Below are positions 27,301 through 38,442 of a stretch of 64,000 bases of DNA, piece by piece. Numbering within the stretch: position 1 is the first letter of the stretch; each line of letters starts with the position of its first letter. Under the pieces are notes generated by a model. That model was not told the DNA's origin. It searched no databases and saw only the letters and a list, made by a program, of their open reading frames with translations. The position numbers were made by a program, and so were the translations under genes. Location: positions 168,653,713-168,717,712 of the forward strand of contig NC_083337.1 in assembly GCF_019175385.1 (NCBI RefSeq). The letters are read 5' to 3'. The DNA comes from Lycium barbarum (taxonomy: Eukaryota > Streptophyta > Magnoliopsida > Solanales > Solanaceae).

Positions 27301-28092
27301 AAAGTACTTTTGGGCAGCAAGAGTTTGGCCAAGCTTTTAAAAAGTACTTTTAAGTGTATTTTCTCAAAAGTGCTTTTCAAAAAATTATGGAAAAGCTACT
27401 TTTCTATAGTTTCCGAAAAACAACTTCTGCTACTTCCCAGAAACACTTATTTTCTCCCAAAATCTTGGCCAAACACCTCACTTAACTACCCGTTTGGCCA
27501 TGAAAATTTCTTACGTTTTTCCGGAAAATTATTTCACTTTATTTGAAAATCAACATTTGGCCGTTAAAATTCCTAATACAACTTATTTTGGATAACACCT
27601 AAAACACTGTTTTCACTTCTTTTTTCACTTTCAGTACTTTCAAACAACCAAATATTCTTTGCACAAAATATAACCGTTTAACTCCATCGTCAACTCCAAC
27701 TTCAAAATTCCAAATGAAGTAAAAAATATTTGAATTTCATGGCCAAACACCTACTTAAAATAAGCACTTTTGACCTCCTAAAAGCTTGACCAAACAAGCT
27801 ACAACATCAAAATTTTAAAATCCTGCATCCGCAACAAATAAATTAATAATAATTCACAGATGAAAACTACACACAGCTAAGCAAATACAATCACATACTC
27901 GTCAAGCAATTCTTTAAGGAGAGAGTGTTCTTCGGTAGTCCATTCGACGTTAAGGCATGGATTTGGATGCTTAAGCGCCGCTTGTGTCGGACCAATAACG
28001 GAGTTATCAGGAACCGAAACGCAGTTAGTTGTGGTGCTGTTCCCATTGTTTGTTCCTTCTTGGCCGCCATTATTATTCGCACTTGCAGCCAT
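15320..28092 (-). CDS. SANT/Myb-like domain protein, 243 aa, seven exons over 12.8 kb
   Basis: The exons are 28092-27899, 25480-25381, 22179-22117, 19795-19681, 16968-16886, 15990-15929 and 15434-15320 (TGA). All introns are GT-AG and the exons sum to 732 nt with every phase matching. The start is ATGGCTGCAAG, not the TTG one codon upstream. After a Gly/Asn/Ser/Thr-rich start, residues about 48-98 form a Myb/SANT helix-turn-helix: [36 protein letters not shown] Lys-rich basic stretch follows (exon 3: [11 protein letters not shown]), probably nuclear targeting. Then comes a region with [20 protein letters not shown] and a C-terminal helix ending in [13 protein letters not shown]. The pattern matches a conserved plant single-SANT family whose role I cannot name; DNA or chromatin binding is inferred. 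The introns carry two SINEs, two RTE pieces, MITEs and a G-rich tract. Confidence 0.9.
17524..17592 (+). repeat. G-rich low-complexity tract in intron 4 of the SANT gene
   Basis: Many GGG to GGGGGGGG runs are separated by one to a few bases on the plus strand, the template strand for the minus-strand gene's mirror, so the transcript is C-rich here. It has G-quadruplex potential in the DNA. Confidence 0.8.
17705..17948 (-). mobile_element. tRNA-derived SINE (SolS/TS/Au-like), 244 bp
   Basis: On the minus strand the head reads GGGTGGCTCAGTTGGTTGAG (A box) and then GGTTCGAAACC (B box), followed by a tRNA-unrelated body and an A-rich tail (CAAAAAATAAAT). It is bounded by a perfect 14-bp duplication TAAAATCTATATTT at 17691-17704 and 17949-17962. 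The left flank matches a Solanaceae MITE (GTTTGATCAAGCTTCTAAA, compare 27247), so the SINE appears to have landed in an older MITE. Confidence 0.88.
21283..21411 (+). mobile_element. 5'-truncated RTE LINE or TS-type SINE 3' tail
   Basis: It shares the words GGGTAAGGTCTGCGTACAC and CTACCCTCCCCA, plus a (TTG)n tail, with the 3' ends of the two LINEs at 23.8 and 42.8 kb. It is flanked by ATATAGATGAGGA (21270-21282) and ATATAGATAAGGA (21412-21424), a 13-bp duplication with one mismatch. It lies in intron 3 of the SANT gene. It is too short to tell LINE from SINE. Confidence 0.75.
22483..23907 (+). mobile_element. 5'-truncated RTE-type LINE (reverse transcriptase 3' part) in intron 2 of the SANT gene
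   Basis: It begins inside the reverse transcriptase domain ([20 protein letters not shown]) and continues through [19 protein letters not shown], the catalytic [11 protein letters not shown] and the C-terminal RWFGHVQRR and GRGRPKKAW motifs, ending in the RTE tail and (TTG)n. Frameshifts near 22675 and 22850, a stop near 22808 (TGA) and others later break the frame, so it is dead. It is antisense to the host gene. Confidence 0.88.
26004..26236 (-). mobile_element. tRNA-derived SINE, 233 bp, second family
   Basis: On the minus strand an A-box-like TGGCTTGGTGGCAATTGAC is followed by GTTCGAAACCC (B box), a body with palindromic GGGTCTCTAAGAGACCC and a poly-A tail. A perfect 20-bp duplication ACAAAAAGTTAATTACTTTT flanks it (25984-26003 and 26237-26256). 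It sits in intron 1 of the SANT gene. Its body differs from the SINE at 17.7 kb. The perfect duplication points to a young insertion. Confidence 0.9.
26278..26476 (+). mobile_element. Non-autonomous hAT MITE, 199 bp
   Basis: It starts CAGAAGCGGATCCAG and ends ACATCCGCCCCTG, and is flanked by a perfect 8-bp duplication TTCATCAT (26270-26277 and 26477-26484). The termini resemble those of the hAT transposon at 9.3-13.7 kb, which is a candidate source of transposase. It is 41 bp from the SINE in the same intron. Confidence 0.85.
27247..27801. mobile_element. Nested MITE pair in intron 1 of the SANT gene
   Basis: The outer ends form an inverted repeat of about 21 bp (TAGCCTGTTTGGCCAAGCTT against the complement of AAGCTTGACCAAACAAGCTA). 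Inside, at about 27489-27755, lies a second element with ends GTTTGGCCATGAAAATTTC and GAATTTCATGGCCAAACAC. Both are common Solanaceae intron MITEs by their look. No duplication was resolved for either. Confidence 0.6.
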
Positions 28093-29378
28093 CAAAATAC
28101 GTCGTCTTTCTGTTTGATAAAATGCCTCTGAGAAAACTATGAAAGTGTTTACTGTTTAGCGCTAAATTTTGCTGAGAAAAATGAGTCTATTGGATGCGCG
28201 AGGGTGAAAAAGAGGGAAAAACTTGGAGAGTTATCTCTTTAAAGGATTGAGTAAATCGTTAAGCAAATACTTAAGATGTGATTAGACTGCTGTAATGACG
28301 TGTATGGCTTTTTCTACTCTTGCTTTGCTCCGGTCATATTTTAAATTACATCGGCATAGCCACTTTTTCACGGTATATAATAATATACAATTTTATACGT
28401 ATCAATCTTATATAAAAGTGTATAATAATATATAAGAGGTGTTTATATATATGTTTACACTAGTATACAATATTATATAAATTTATACAAGAGTTATTTA
28501 TACGTGAGACGTGTTTATACACACTTCTACATGTATAAAATTACACAATAATGGAGATCTAGTGGTATAGGGGATAGAATGAAGAAGACGAACTTCTCCG
28601 GTGGAGATCTAGTGGGAATTCAGTGGAGATCCAGTGGTACAAGAGAGAGGATGAAGGAGACTACCTCTCCGGTGGAGATCCAATCATACAGCGAAGAGGA
28701 TGAAGGAAACGACCTCTCCGGCGACTTCTTCGGCAGCTACAACAGGTAAAAACAAAAGTTGGCTAAACCAGGTAAATATTTTACCTGAATTGGTATAGAG
28801 TGTAAAAACCCCAATAAAATATTCACATGACATTTTCTCTGTGCTTGTATTTTGGGATGCAATTAAATCTAAAATTGTAGAGTGCTCAATTCCTTCAAGT
28901 TTACTCATGACAATCATTTAAGCAGATGAAAGAAATAATGTGTATTGACGAATCCAATGGATAGGGTTTTATTACTATCAGTATTAGCGGTCGACTCGGT
29001 TCATTTGCTTTTCACGTTCCGTGTATAGTCAGAAAAGGCATATCAATGAATCCAATCGACAAGTTGTAATACTAGCAGTTTTAGCGGTCAACTCGGTTCA
29101 TTTACTTTTCAGGTTTCGTGTATAGATGGAACTTTGAGAAATATTTAGAAAGGCATTTCGATTGATAAAAGTACAAATGGGAGGATAAATATAAAAATAA
29201 GTGAAAAATAAACTACAATTCAATCAAGTTAATGAGATAAGCAAATTTGATTTTTCTTTTAGTTCAATAGAGTTTCAATAAATAAATAAAATGAAAAAAT
29301 CACTCAATTGAAAAGGCAATTTCATATTATAGCCTAAAGCTGACACCAGTAATTGAGGATGAAGGAGTACTTATCACT
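28093..29378. other. Promoter side of the SANT gene and start of the transposon nest
   Basis: The first few hundred bases should hold the SANT gene promoter (minus strand); no core motif is placed. At 28553-28730 three imperfect ~55-bp units sharing GGAGATC(T/C)A(G)TGG and TCTCCGG stand in tandem. At 28947-29130 a ~90-bp unit (CAACTCGGTTCATTT) occurs twice in tandem; the same doublet recurs at 45.2-45.4 kb. Confidence 0.5.
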
Positions 29379-29572
29379 CAAGGGCGGGTGTAGTTGTGTG
29401 GTATCGGGTTCATACAAATCCAGTACTTTCTGAAGCATAAATTCATACATAAAAATCAGCTAAAATTGTAATAAATAGTAAATATGAACCTATAACTTTA
29501 AATATCAAATGAGTTGAATGTTAAGAATCTTAACTATTGAATCCATAAGCTAAATTCTTGAATCCGCTTTTG
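29379..29572 (-). mobile_element. Non-autonomous hAT MITE, decayed, 194 bp
   Basis: The termini CAAGGGCGGGTG and (complement) CAAAAGCGGATTCAAGAA resemble the hAT ends elsewhere in the window, with decay. The flanks TTATCACT and TTACCACA match at six of eight positions, a worn 8-bp duplication. Confidence 0.5.
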
Positions 29573-31345
29573 TTACCACAAAGGGTGGAGCTAAAGTATA
29601 GCTTACAGGTTCGACCGAGCCCAATAGCTTTGGTCCATTATATGTAAAAAGAAAATACATACATATATATATAGGATTATTAATTTGAAATCTAATAACT
29701 TAAAAAGGACTGGAACAACAACTTGCCCAAATAGGAAAACTAAACAGTGCAATTTTTGCTTGACAAATATTTTACGAGTAAAGTTATTTTTTTAATTGAC
29801 CACTAAATAAACTTAGTGGATATGTATTATTAATAAAATAACAAACAAAACAAAAGTTGTCTTAAAGCAAAAAAGAAAACAAAAGTCAGCTGAAGAGCCG
29901 ACCATCAAACAAGAAAAATCAAAAGACCAAATTAGAAAGTTCTCGATAGCTAAGATGCTTGAACGCTGGCGACGACATCGGCAAGGCTAGATCGGACTTC
30001 ACCCAAGGTTAAGTGCTAGCTTCTCTGCTTTTGATTCACTTTTAGCATCTCAAATTCTCACCAGATGCTATGAAAATCATTGCCATGGAGTTGAGTCTAT
30101 GAGAAAGCCAAATCTTGTCTTTTCGGGTAATGTCTTTTTCCCCGCTTGAAAACCCTCTAATCTGGTTCAAAGTAAAGTTATTTATTTATTGACGAGTTTT
30201 GTTCCAGGCTCAATTAGTTGGAGCAACTTACTTTCTTTTATGGGTTTCATTAATATCGCTAAACTACATTAGAAAGAAAGAGGGAGGAATCGAAAGTAAA
30301 ACATACTCAGAAGTTTCGTATCACATGAACTGCGAAGAACATCATAGAGGTCATATCACATCAACGAGTTCAAATCAAGCATGTGCGACCTCAACAACAT
30401 CAAGATGAGAGTTTATCCACAACAAGATCTATACAGAGAAGCGAAATTAAACCTGAATCAAGAACATCAGACCGCCAATGAGAGAGATAGATGCTCGAGC
30501 AAATTTAGGGGTTCAAATAATTTTTTGTTGCATCTACTTTCCTTTTTCTTTCCATTTTTCTTTTTCCTTTTCTTTATTTTTGGACAGCTTTTGCTTTTAT
30601 GTTTTTTTTTAGGATTTTAATAAATAAAATGGCCATCTCGAGCTGACAAAAATGTGGAATTATCGAGAAATAGAAGGGATTGCATCTGATAGAATTAGTT
30701 TACTTCCTTTTTTTTTCTTTGTTGGACGCATTTTTATTTATATTGGATTTTTTGATTAATTTATAAAATGCCCTTTACGGGCTAAATTTAACTAAAAAAA
30801 ATGTAATCAAATATAACCAAAAGACTCTAATCGTACTCCATCTATTGATAATTGTGTTTCTTCTAATATACTTTGTTTTTGCATCATCGTCTATTTATTG
30901 AAGATTCATCTATTTATTATTATGAAGTTTTGTATTAATTGTACTACATTTCTAGCACGTACAACCATCAAATCAGAGACCAAATCAAGGCTTGACAAAA
31001 CAGAAAGCATCATAGTACTTCGTCCTTCCTCGAAATGGAACTTCCATGCTGGAGCTAGGAAAGTTGATCTATTATGACCAGTGCTGTTGTTCCTATTTCA
31101 TTTTCTTCTTCCAAGCCCTTCTTAGAAAGCACTCACTGAGGGACTTACAGAATCCCAAATCTCTCTCGACCCCAAGAATTTTTTATGTGTCCAGGTCAAT
31201 TAGAGATTTGGTTTCCTTCTCCCCAACCTTTTAGCCTTCTGGACCCCTGGAAAAAAAAAAAGTTGAAATCAAAAAGAAAGAAGAGAAATTGGGTCATCTT
31301 TCTCAAGAGAATTTATAATTATTGCATGCTCTCAACAACAGCAAG

Positions 31346-31456
31346 ATGAGAGCGTATTCACAACGAGATCTATACAGAGAAGCGGAGATTTTAGCTGAAC
31401 AAGAACATCGGACCGCCGACAAGGAGAGAGAGACACATGCTCGAGCAAATTTATGA
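31346..31456 (+). other. 36-codon ORF, copy 1 of a repeated micro-ORF
   Basis: It begins MRAYSQRDLYREAEILAEQE and ends ARANL-stop. It is preserved with mostly conservative changes in other units of the Helitron-like array. The function is unknown. It may be a captured exon fragment or a chance frame kept by recent duplication. Confidence 0.35.
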
Positions 31457-33391
31457 ATTCAAATGATTTTTTGTTGCATCTACTTTCCTTTTTCTTTCGG
31501 ATTTTCTTTTTTCTTTTCTTTATTGTTGGATAGCTTTTTTTTTTGGATTTTAATCAATAAAATGCCCATCTAAGCTAAATCAATTTTTTTTTTAAATAAT
31601 GAATAACAATAAACTTTCAAGAAAGTTCATTCATTTAGACCTTGCAATTTCTTGCCCTTATGGTATGTTAAATTTATTGTGCACTAGGTTCAGCGTACAT
31701 GCGTTGCACGTGCATATCACGTGAATTAATAGTAAAATTGTATTCAATGTTAAAATGAATTCAACTTTCACTTAAATGACAAACTTAAATGTTATTAAAT
31801 ATAACCAAAATACTCGAATCGTAATTTACCTCTGGATAATTGCGTTTCTTATGGCATACTTTGTTTTTTCACCATCATCTATGTATTGAAGATTCATCTA
31901 TTTGTTCTTGTGAAGTTTTGTATTTATCGTTCATATACCTGCTAAGTTCACGATACTTGATATAAATACTTTTTCAAATTATTGCTTGCTGTCAACTGCA
32001 ACAAGATGAGAGTGTAATCACAACGAGACATATACATAGAAGCAGAGATTCCATCTCAATAAGAACATCAGACCGCCGACAAGAAAGAGAGAGACATGCT
32101 CAAGCAAATTTATAAATTCAAGTGATTTTTTGTTGCATCTACTTTCCTTTTTCGTTTTGCTTTTATTTATTCTTTTCTTTATTTTTTGATAGCTTTTGCT
32201 TTTGCTTGTGTTTTTTTTTTTTTTTTTGGATTTTAATCAATGAAATGTCCATCTTGAGCTTTAAAAAAAAAAATAGCAATAAACACTTAGGAAAGTTCAT
32301 TGAGCTAGATCTTATGCAATTCCTGGCCCTTATAGTATGTTAAAATTTATTACGCAACTAGTTTCAGCGTACGTACGTTGCACGTGCATATCACATCAAT
32401 TAATAATAATATTGTATTTGACGTTAAAATGAATTCAACTTTCATCTAAATTACAAATTTTAATGTTATTAAATATATACGGCGAAGGGGAGAGAGAGGA
32501 AAAGCAAGATTCAAGACTCACCTAGAGGTTTCGAGATTCAGGAACATCGCAGAGCTCAAATTTCTTCATCTTGGAGGCGACCTAGCAACAATATGATTCA
32601 TCGATAAGCACATTGGAAAGCCACCGATTTTGATCAGCGTGGGGTTCTCCACCAATGGGTATACATGTCCAGTGAGAGAGAAGCCGACAAAAATGAGGAA
32701 CAATCTAGAAATATTAGGGATTACATCTAATAGAATTTGTTTACTTTCCTTTTTTGTATTTTCTTTTTTTATTTTCTTTGCTGGACGCATTTTATTTATG
32801 TTGGATTTTTTGATTAATTTATAAAATGCCCTTTATGGGCTAAATTTAACTTAAAAAATGTAATTTAATATAACCAGAATACTCAAATAGTACTTCACCT
32901 ATTGATAATTGTGTTTCTTCTAATATACTTTGTTTTTGCATCATCGTCTACATCTATTTGTTACTATGAAGTTTTGTATTTATTGTACTGGATTTTTAGC
33001 ACGTACAACAATCAAACGAGAGACCAAAGCATGGCTCGACAAAACAGAAAGTATCATAGTACGTCCTCCTTCCCCGAAATGGAACTTTCATGTTTGAGCA
33101 ATGAAAGCCGATCTACTATGACCAGCGCGATGATTCTTATTTCATTTTCTTCTTCCAGGCCCTTCTTAGAAAGCACTCACTGAGTTACTTATGGAATCTC
33201 ATATCTCTCTCGACGCCAAGAATTCTTTATGTGTCTAGGTCGATTAGAGGTTTGACTTCCTTGTCCCCCACCTTTTAGCCTTCTGGACGCCTGGAAAAGA
33301 AAAGAAAGCTGAAATAAAAAAGAAAGAAGAGAAATTGGGCCATCTTTTGTGAGATGTTTTATAATTGTTGCATGCTCTCAACAACAACAAT

Positions 33392-33502
33392 ATGAGAGCG
33401 TATTCACAACGTGATCTATACAGAGAAGCGGAGATTCTAGCTGAACAAGAGCATCAGACTGTGGACAATGAAAGAGAGAGACATGCTCAAGCAAATTTAT
33501 AA
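33392..33502 (+). other. 36-codon ORF, copy 2 of the repeated micro-ORF
   Basis: Same length as the copy at 31346, with the same first 20 residues. The C-terminal half differs at several codons (EHQTVDNERERHAQANL), yet the frame and stop position are kept. Confidence 0.35.
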
Positions 33503-35420
33503 ATTCAAATAATTTTTTGTTGCATCTACTTTCCTTTTTCTTTCTACTTTTCTTTTTTCTTTTCTTTATTTTTGGACAACTTTTGCTTTTGTGTTTTTTT
33601 GAATTTTAATCAATAAAAAAAAATTAATAGCGATAAACGCTCAGGAAAGTTCATTCATCTAGTCCTTATGCAACTCCTGGCCCTTATGTTAAATTTATTA
33701 TGCAACTAGTTTCAGCGTACGTGCGTTGCACGTGCATATCACATCAATTAATAATAATATCGCCTTTGTCGTTAAAATGAATTCAATTTTCATCTAAAAG
33801 ACAAAGTTTAATGTTATTAAATATATACGGTGAAGGAGAAAGAGGAAAATCAAGATTCAAGACTCACCTGGAGGTTTCGAGATTCAAGAACATCGCAGAG
33901 CTTCGATTTCTTCATCTTAGAGGCGACCCAGCAACGATTCATTGATGAGCACACTGGAAAGCCACCAGATTTTGATCAATGAGGGGTTCTCCACAAATGG
34001 GTATGCAAGTCTAGTAAGAGAGAAGCCGACAAAAATGAGGAACTATCTAGAATTATTACGGATTGCATCTGATAGAATTTGTTTACTTTCCTTTTTTGCA
34101 TTTTCTTTTTCTTTGCCGGACGCATTTTACTTACGTTGGATTTTTTGATTAATTTATAAAATGCCCTTTATGGGCTAAATTTAACTTTAAAAAATGTAAT
34201 TAAATATAACCAAAATACTCTAATATTACTTCACCTACTGATAATTGTGTTTTTTCTAATATACTTCATTTGTGCATCATCGTCTATGTATTGAAGATTC
34301 ATCTATTTGTTATTATGAAGTTTTGTATTTATTGTACTGGATTTTTAACACGTACAACCATCAAACCAGAGATCAAAACAGGGCCTGAGAAAACAGAAAG
34401 TATCATAGTACGTCGTCCTTCTCCAAAATGGAACTATCATGCTGGAGCTATGAAAGTCGATCTATTACGACTAGCGCAGTTGTTCCTATTTCATTTTCTT
34501 CTTCTAAGCCCTTCTTAGAAAGCACTCACCGAGGGACATAAGAAATCCGAAATCTCTTTCAACGCCAAGAATTCTTTATGTGTCCAGGTCGATTAGAGGT
34601 TCGGTTTCCTTCTCCCCCCACCTTTTAGCCTTCTGGACCCCTGGAAAAAAAAGAAGTTGAAATAAAAAAGAAAGAAGAGAAATTGGGTCATCTTTCTAGA
34701 GAGAATTTATAATTATTGCATGCTCTCAACAACAGCAAGATAAGAGCGTATTCACAACGAAATCTATACAGAGAAGCGGAGATTTTAGCTGAACAAGAAC
34801 ATCGGACCACCGACAAGGAGAGAGAGACACATGCTCGAGCAAATTTATGAATTCAAATGATTTTTTGTTGCATCTACTTTCCTTTTTCTTTCAGCTTTTC
34901 TTTTTTCTTTTCTTTATTTTTGGACAACTTTTGTTTTTATGTTTTTTTTGAATTTTAATCAATAAAATGCGCATCTTCGAGCTAATTTTTTTTTTTAAAA
35001 AAAAATTAATAACAATAAACGCTCAAGAAAGTTCATTCATTTAGACCTTATGCAATTTCTGGCCCTTGTGGTATGTTAAGTTTATTGTGCAACTAGTTTC
35101 AGCGTACGTGCATTGCACGTGCATATCACGTGAATTAACAGTAAAATTGTATTTGACGTTAAAATGAATTCAACTTTCACCTAAATGATAAAAATCTAAT
35201 GTTATAAATACAACCAAAATACTCGAATCATAATTTACCTCTTGATAATTGTGTTTCTTCTGATATACTTTGTTTTTGCATCATCGTCTATGTATTGAAG
35301 ATTCATCTATTTGTTATTATGAAGTTTTATATTTATTGTTCATACACTTCCAAAGTTCACGATGCTTGATAAAAATACTTTTTAAAATTACTGCTTGCTC
35401 TTAACAACAACAACAACAAG

Positions 35421-35528
35421 ATGAGAGCGTTTTCACAACGAGATCTATACAGAGAAGCGGAGATTCCAGCTGTACAAGAACATCAGACCGCCGACAAGAG
35501 AGTGCGAAACATGCTAGCAAATTTATAA
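35421..35528 (+). other. 35-codon ORF, copy 3 of the repeated micro-ORF
   Basis: It begins MRAFSQRDLYREAEIPAVQE and closes at LANL-stop, one codon shorter than the other two. Further copies at 30404, 32006, 34736 and 38733 have lost the start codon or gained stops. Confidence 0.35.
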
Positions 35529-35824
35529 ATTCAAATGATTTTTGGTTGCATCTACTTCCCTTTCTCTTTCTGCTTTTCTTTTCTTTATATTTGGACAGCT
35601 TTTACATTTATTTTTGGACAACTTTTACATTTGTGTTTGTTTTTTAATAAATAAAATGTCCATCTCTAGCTAAATTATTTTATTTTAAAAAAAAAAATTA
35701 ATAGCGATAAAAGCTTAAGATAGTTCATTCATTTAGACCTTATGCAATTTCTGGTCCTTATGGTCTGTTAAATTTATTATGCAACTATATATAGTTTCAG
35801 CGTTCGTCTGTTGCACGTGCATAT

Positions 35825-38442
35825 TGTTGCACCCCATTTTTACCAAAGGCTAAACAAAGCACAACTTAAAGCACAACTTATGGAGATCTGAAATAATTAA
35901 TTATGTACAGAGTCGTCACCTAGCATTTAAGGTATACTAGGGTACCTATAAATTATTAATATATGCACCTTAACATGGTCTACGAAAATAAGTGAGATTC
36001 TAGGTAAGGGTTCAAATTATTCCGAAGGGAAGGTGTTAGGCATCCTTCAGAATCCACAAATGTGGTTCCCGGCTGGACCAATTTAACTATTCGAGGGATG
36101 TATAAAAAGGCTTGATTATTATTTACAAAAATTAGTAGAATTTAGACTAAAGAATAACTAATATGACTATTCACATAAATAATCGTGCAATACGTATTTT
36201 ATACATATGTGATATAATAATTATTTAAAAAAAAAAAGTTATGTGCAACTTAGAAACTTGGGTATGTGACAAAGGTATAAAAAATGGACATGAAATTATT
36301 TTGCACTCGAAGTGAGTTAACTAATTTAACTAGTTAAGTATGTACGCCTAATCAATTAATTATGAGAGTATATTCCAAAGCCTAAATATTGAGGCAAATC
36401 ACCCTATTTATTCACTTAAGTGTGCTAAGTTATTGAATTAAAACTCTAGCGAAACATGATAACTATAAGAATATTAGCTACAAAAATAATAACTGTCTAA
36501 TATTAATTTGTCTAAAACACATAAAATTTAAATCACCTAAGCAGATCATAAATAAATACCACCAACCTGCATCCTAAAAAGTAAAGTTTTCACTATATTT
36601 TATGCTTGTATAATTTAAGAATGTAAAAAATAAATATAAAAAGAATTTAAGAAGCTATTTGAACTTCTTTTGAGTGTCATCTTCAAAAGTAACTCCGGAT
36701 ACCTGCATGAGACTTAATAAAAATGTTAGTAAGAGAATAAATAATTATCGGATGAATTAAAAAAAAAAAAAAAAACTTAAAATAAAAACCCGTCTTTGTA
36801 CATGGAAGGCCTTGGAAATCGACGAAAATTTCTTCATCGGCCAATAACAGGAAACAATACAGCACAATAACACACGATATCAACAAGCAAGAAAACTTGC
36901 TTCCATGTGTATGAATTTTCACCAAAAGGCCGGTTTCATCAATCACAACCTGAGCAAGATTGGCCATAACTTGCAAAGGAATAACAATCATCAAAACCTT
37001 CTTCTCTTTATCTTACAAGGCTTCAAAAATGACCAACCAGTTCCAATCAAAACTATCAAAGTGAACAAAGTAATACCATTCAAGAAGCTAAATATATGAA
37101 ACAAAACATCCCATCCATGAGCAGTACCAGTCTTCTTAATATACGATTTATCTTCAGCCTCACACAGCAAATTCAATGCTTTCAAGATCACAACAGCAAG
37201 CATAAAGAAATGAATTCCATAAACAAATAACCTTTTTTTTGTAAAGTGCAAAAACCCATAAACCCCCCATTAAAACATACACTACAAAAAACAAATAATA
37301 AATCACTGGAAGAGCAGTCTTGCCTGTAGACAGAAAATCAAGATTCCCACTTTTCGGGTTATAATTATACATAACCGAATGAACATTCATTGAAACTTCC
37401 AAATTAGGCATGCAATTAGCAAAAACAAGAGTGAATTGATTCGCTTCACCGACATTAAAAGAAGTATTGAATTGTTTCACAGATGGTTGCAACTGATCAA
37501 AAGCTAAAACCTTTTTAACAAGATCAGTGTGAAGAGTACATCGGATATCACCATCTTGGAGTTGTTCAAGAACATGTTGCCAAGCTTCACGTGTTACAAG
37601 AAAGAAACCCAATTCAGATGGATCGGGTTCGGGTCTGGATTCCGGGTGGGATAAGGTGATGTCGGTTACAGTGAGGAGAAGGGGCGTCGGTATTGTCATT
37701 GTGGCGGTGGACCACGGTGGTGGCTGGTGAGAGAGAGGGAGACGAAGTGGGGAGAGAAGTGGCGGGGAAGAGGGTTGTTTTTGGTGTGTCGCCGAAGGAG
37801 GTGTGGAGGTGATTTTGGTGCATCGCCGGAGCGCGGCGGCGGCTGCGAAAAAAAATGAGGGGGGAAAATGTTTAGGTTTTCCTTGGATCCAAAATCTAAT
37901 GTTGTGTGTGTAAATATGTGTCCAATAATTAAATTAACCCCACCCTTTTCTTATAATGCAAAATGACCCCTGTTTTGTCCAAAGAATAGAAGATTGCACC
38001 CTTTTGTCTCCTCAATGCTTATCTTAATCCCTTTTAAAAAAAAATGATAAAATCTTGACTTGATTCGATTTTACTCTGCGTTAAAAAATTAATTACTCCG
38101 ATTTTCTCTGCACTGTCAGACTGTACTAAAATATAGTTAACTAATACATGTATAAATAATAACGCAAGTATAAAATATAAACATTAATGTCTATGATATG
38201 AAAATGTATTGCTATAAAATTATTAATTGCACAAAAATGGTAGTAATACGCTGTACATGTGCAAAATAATGATTCTTGAAAAATGACAATAAATTGAGAA
38301 AATTCCTAAAATAAGGATAATCATCAATAAATTGTTGAAAAAAATGTAAAAATGTGTAAAAATGTATTTCGTGCTCTTTAACGAATCAGGGCCCCCCAAA
38401 ACGTTAATTTTAAGCACGTCGAGCCAAAATTGGGTGTCAACA
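35825..38442 (-). mobile_element. Solo LTR (Gypsy, Ogre/Tat-like), 2618 bp, carrying a host gene fragment
   Basis: It is bounded by TGTTGCACCCC and GGTGTCAACA, with a perfect 5-bp duplication CATAT (35820-35824 and 38443-38447). On the minus strand it opens TGTTGACACCCAATTTTG, like the 5.3-kb LTR at 45.4-50.7 kb, and near its other end both share GATTCTAGGTAAGGGTT and the GTTAGGCATCCTT word. It interrupts one Helitron-like unit and so is younger than the array. It contains a GPR107-like fragment at 36.8-37.8 kb. Confidence 0.8.
36770..37830 (-). pseudogene. Fragment of a GPR107/CAND7-like (Lu7TM) membrane protein gene inside a solo LTR
   Basis: Reading down from ATG at 37699, the first frame gives a lumenal-domain stretch (SELGFFLVTREAWQHVLEQL, FTLVFANCMPNLEVSMNVHS) and the start of the membrane part (LPVIYYLFFVVYVLMGGLW). 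A frameshift in an A run (plus-strand T run 37233-37240) moves reading to a second frame with HFFMLAVVILKALNLLCEAE and HGWDVLFHIFSF. A second frameshift near 37015 leads to MIVIPLQVMANLAQVVIDE, and more breaks follow. The family has seven transmembrane helices; only about three are represented before similarity ends near 36770. No intron interrupts the matched region. It is a non-functional captured or inserted copy; GPR107-like proteins act in Golgi/endosome trafficking. Confidence 0.82.
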
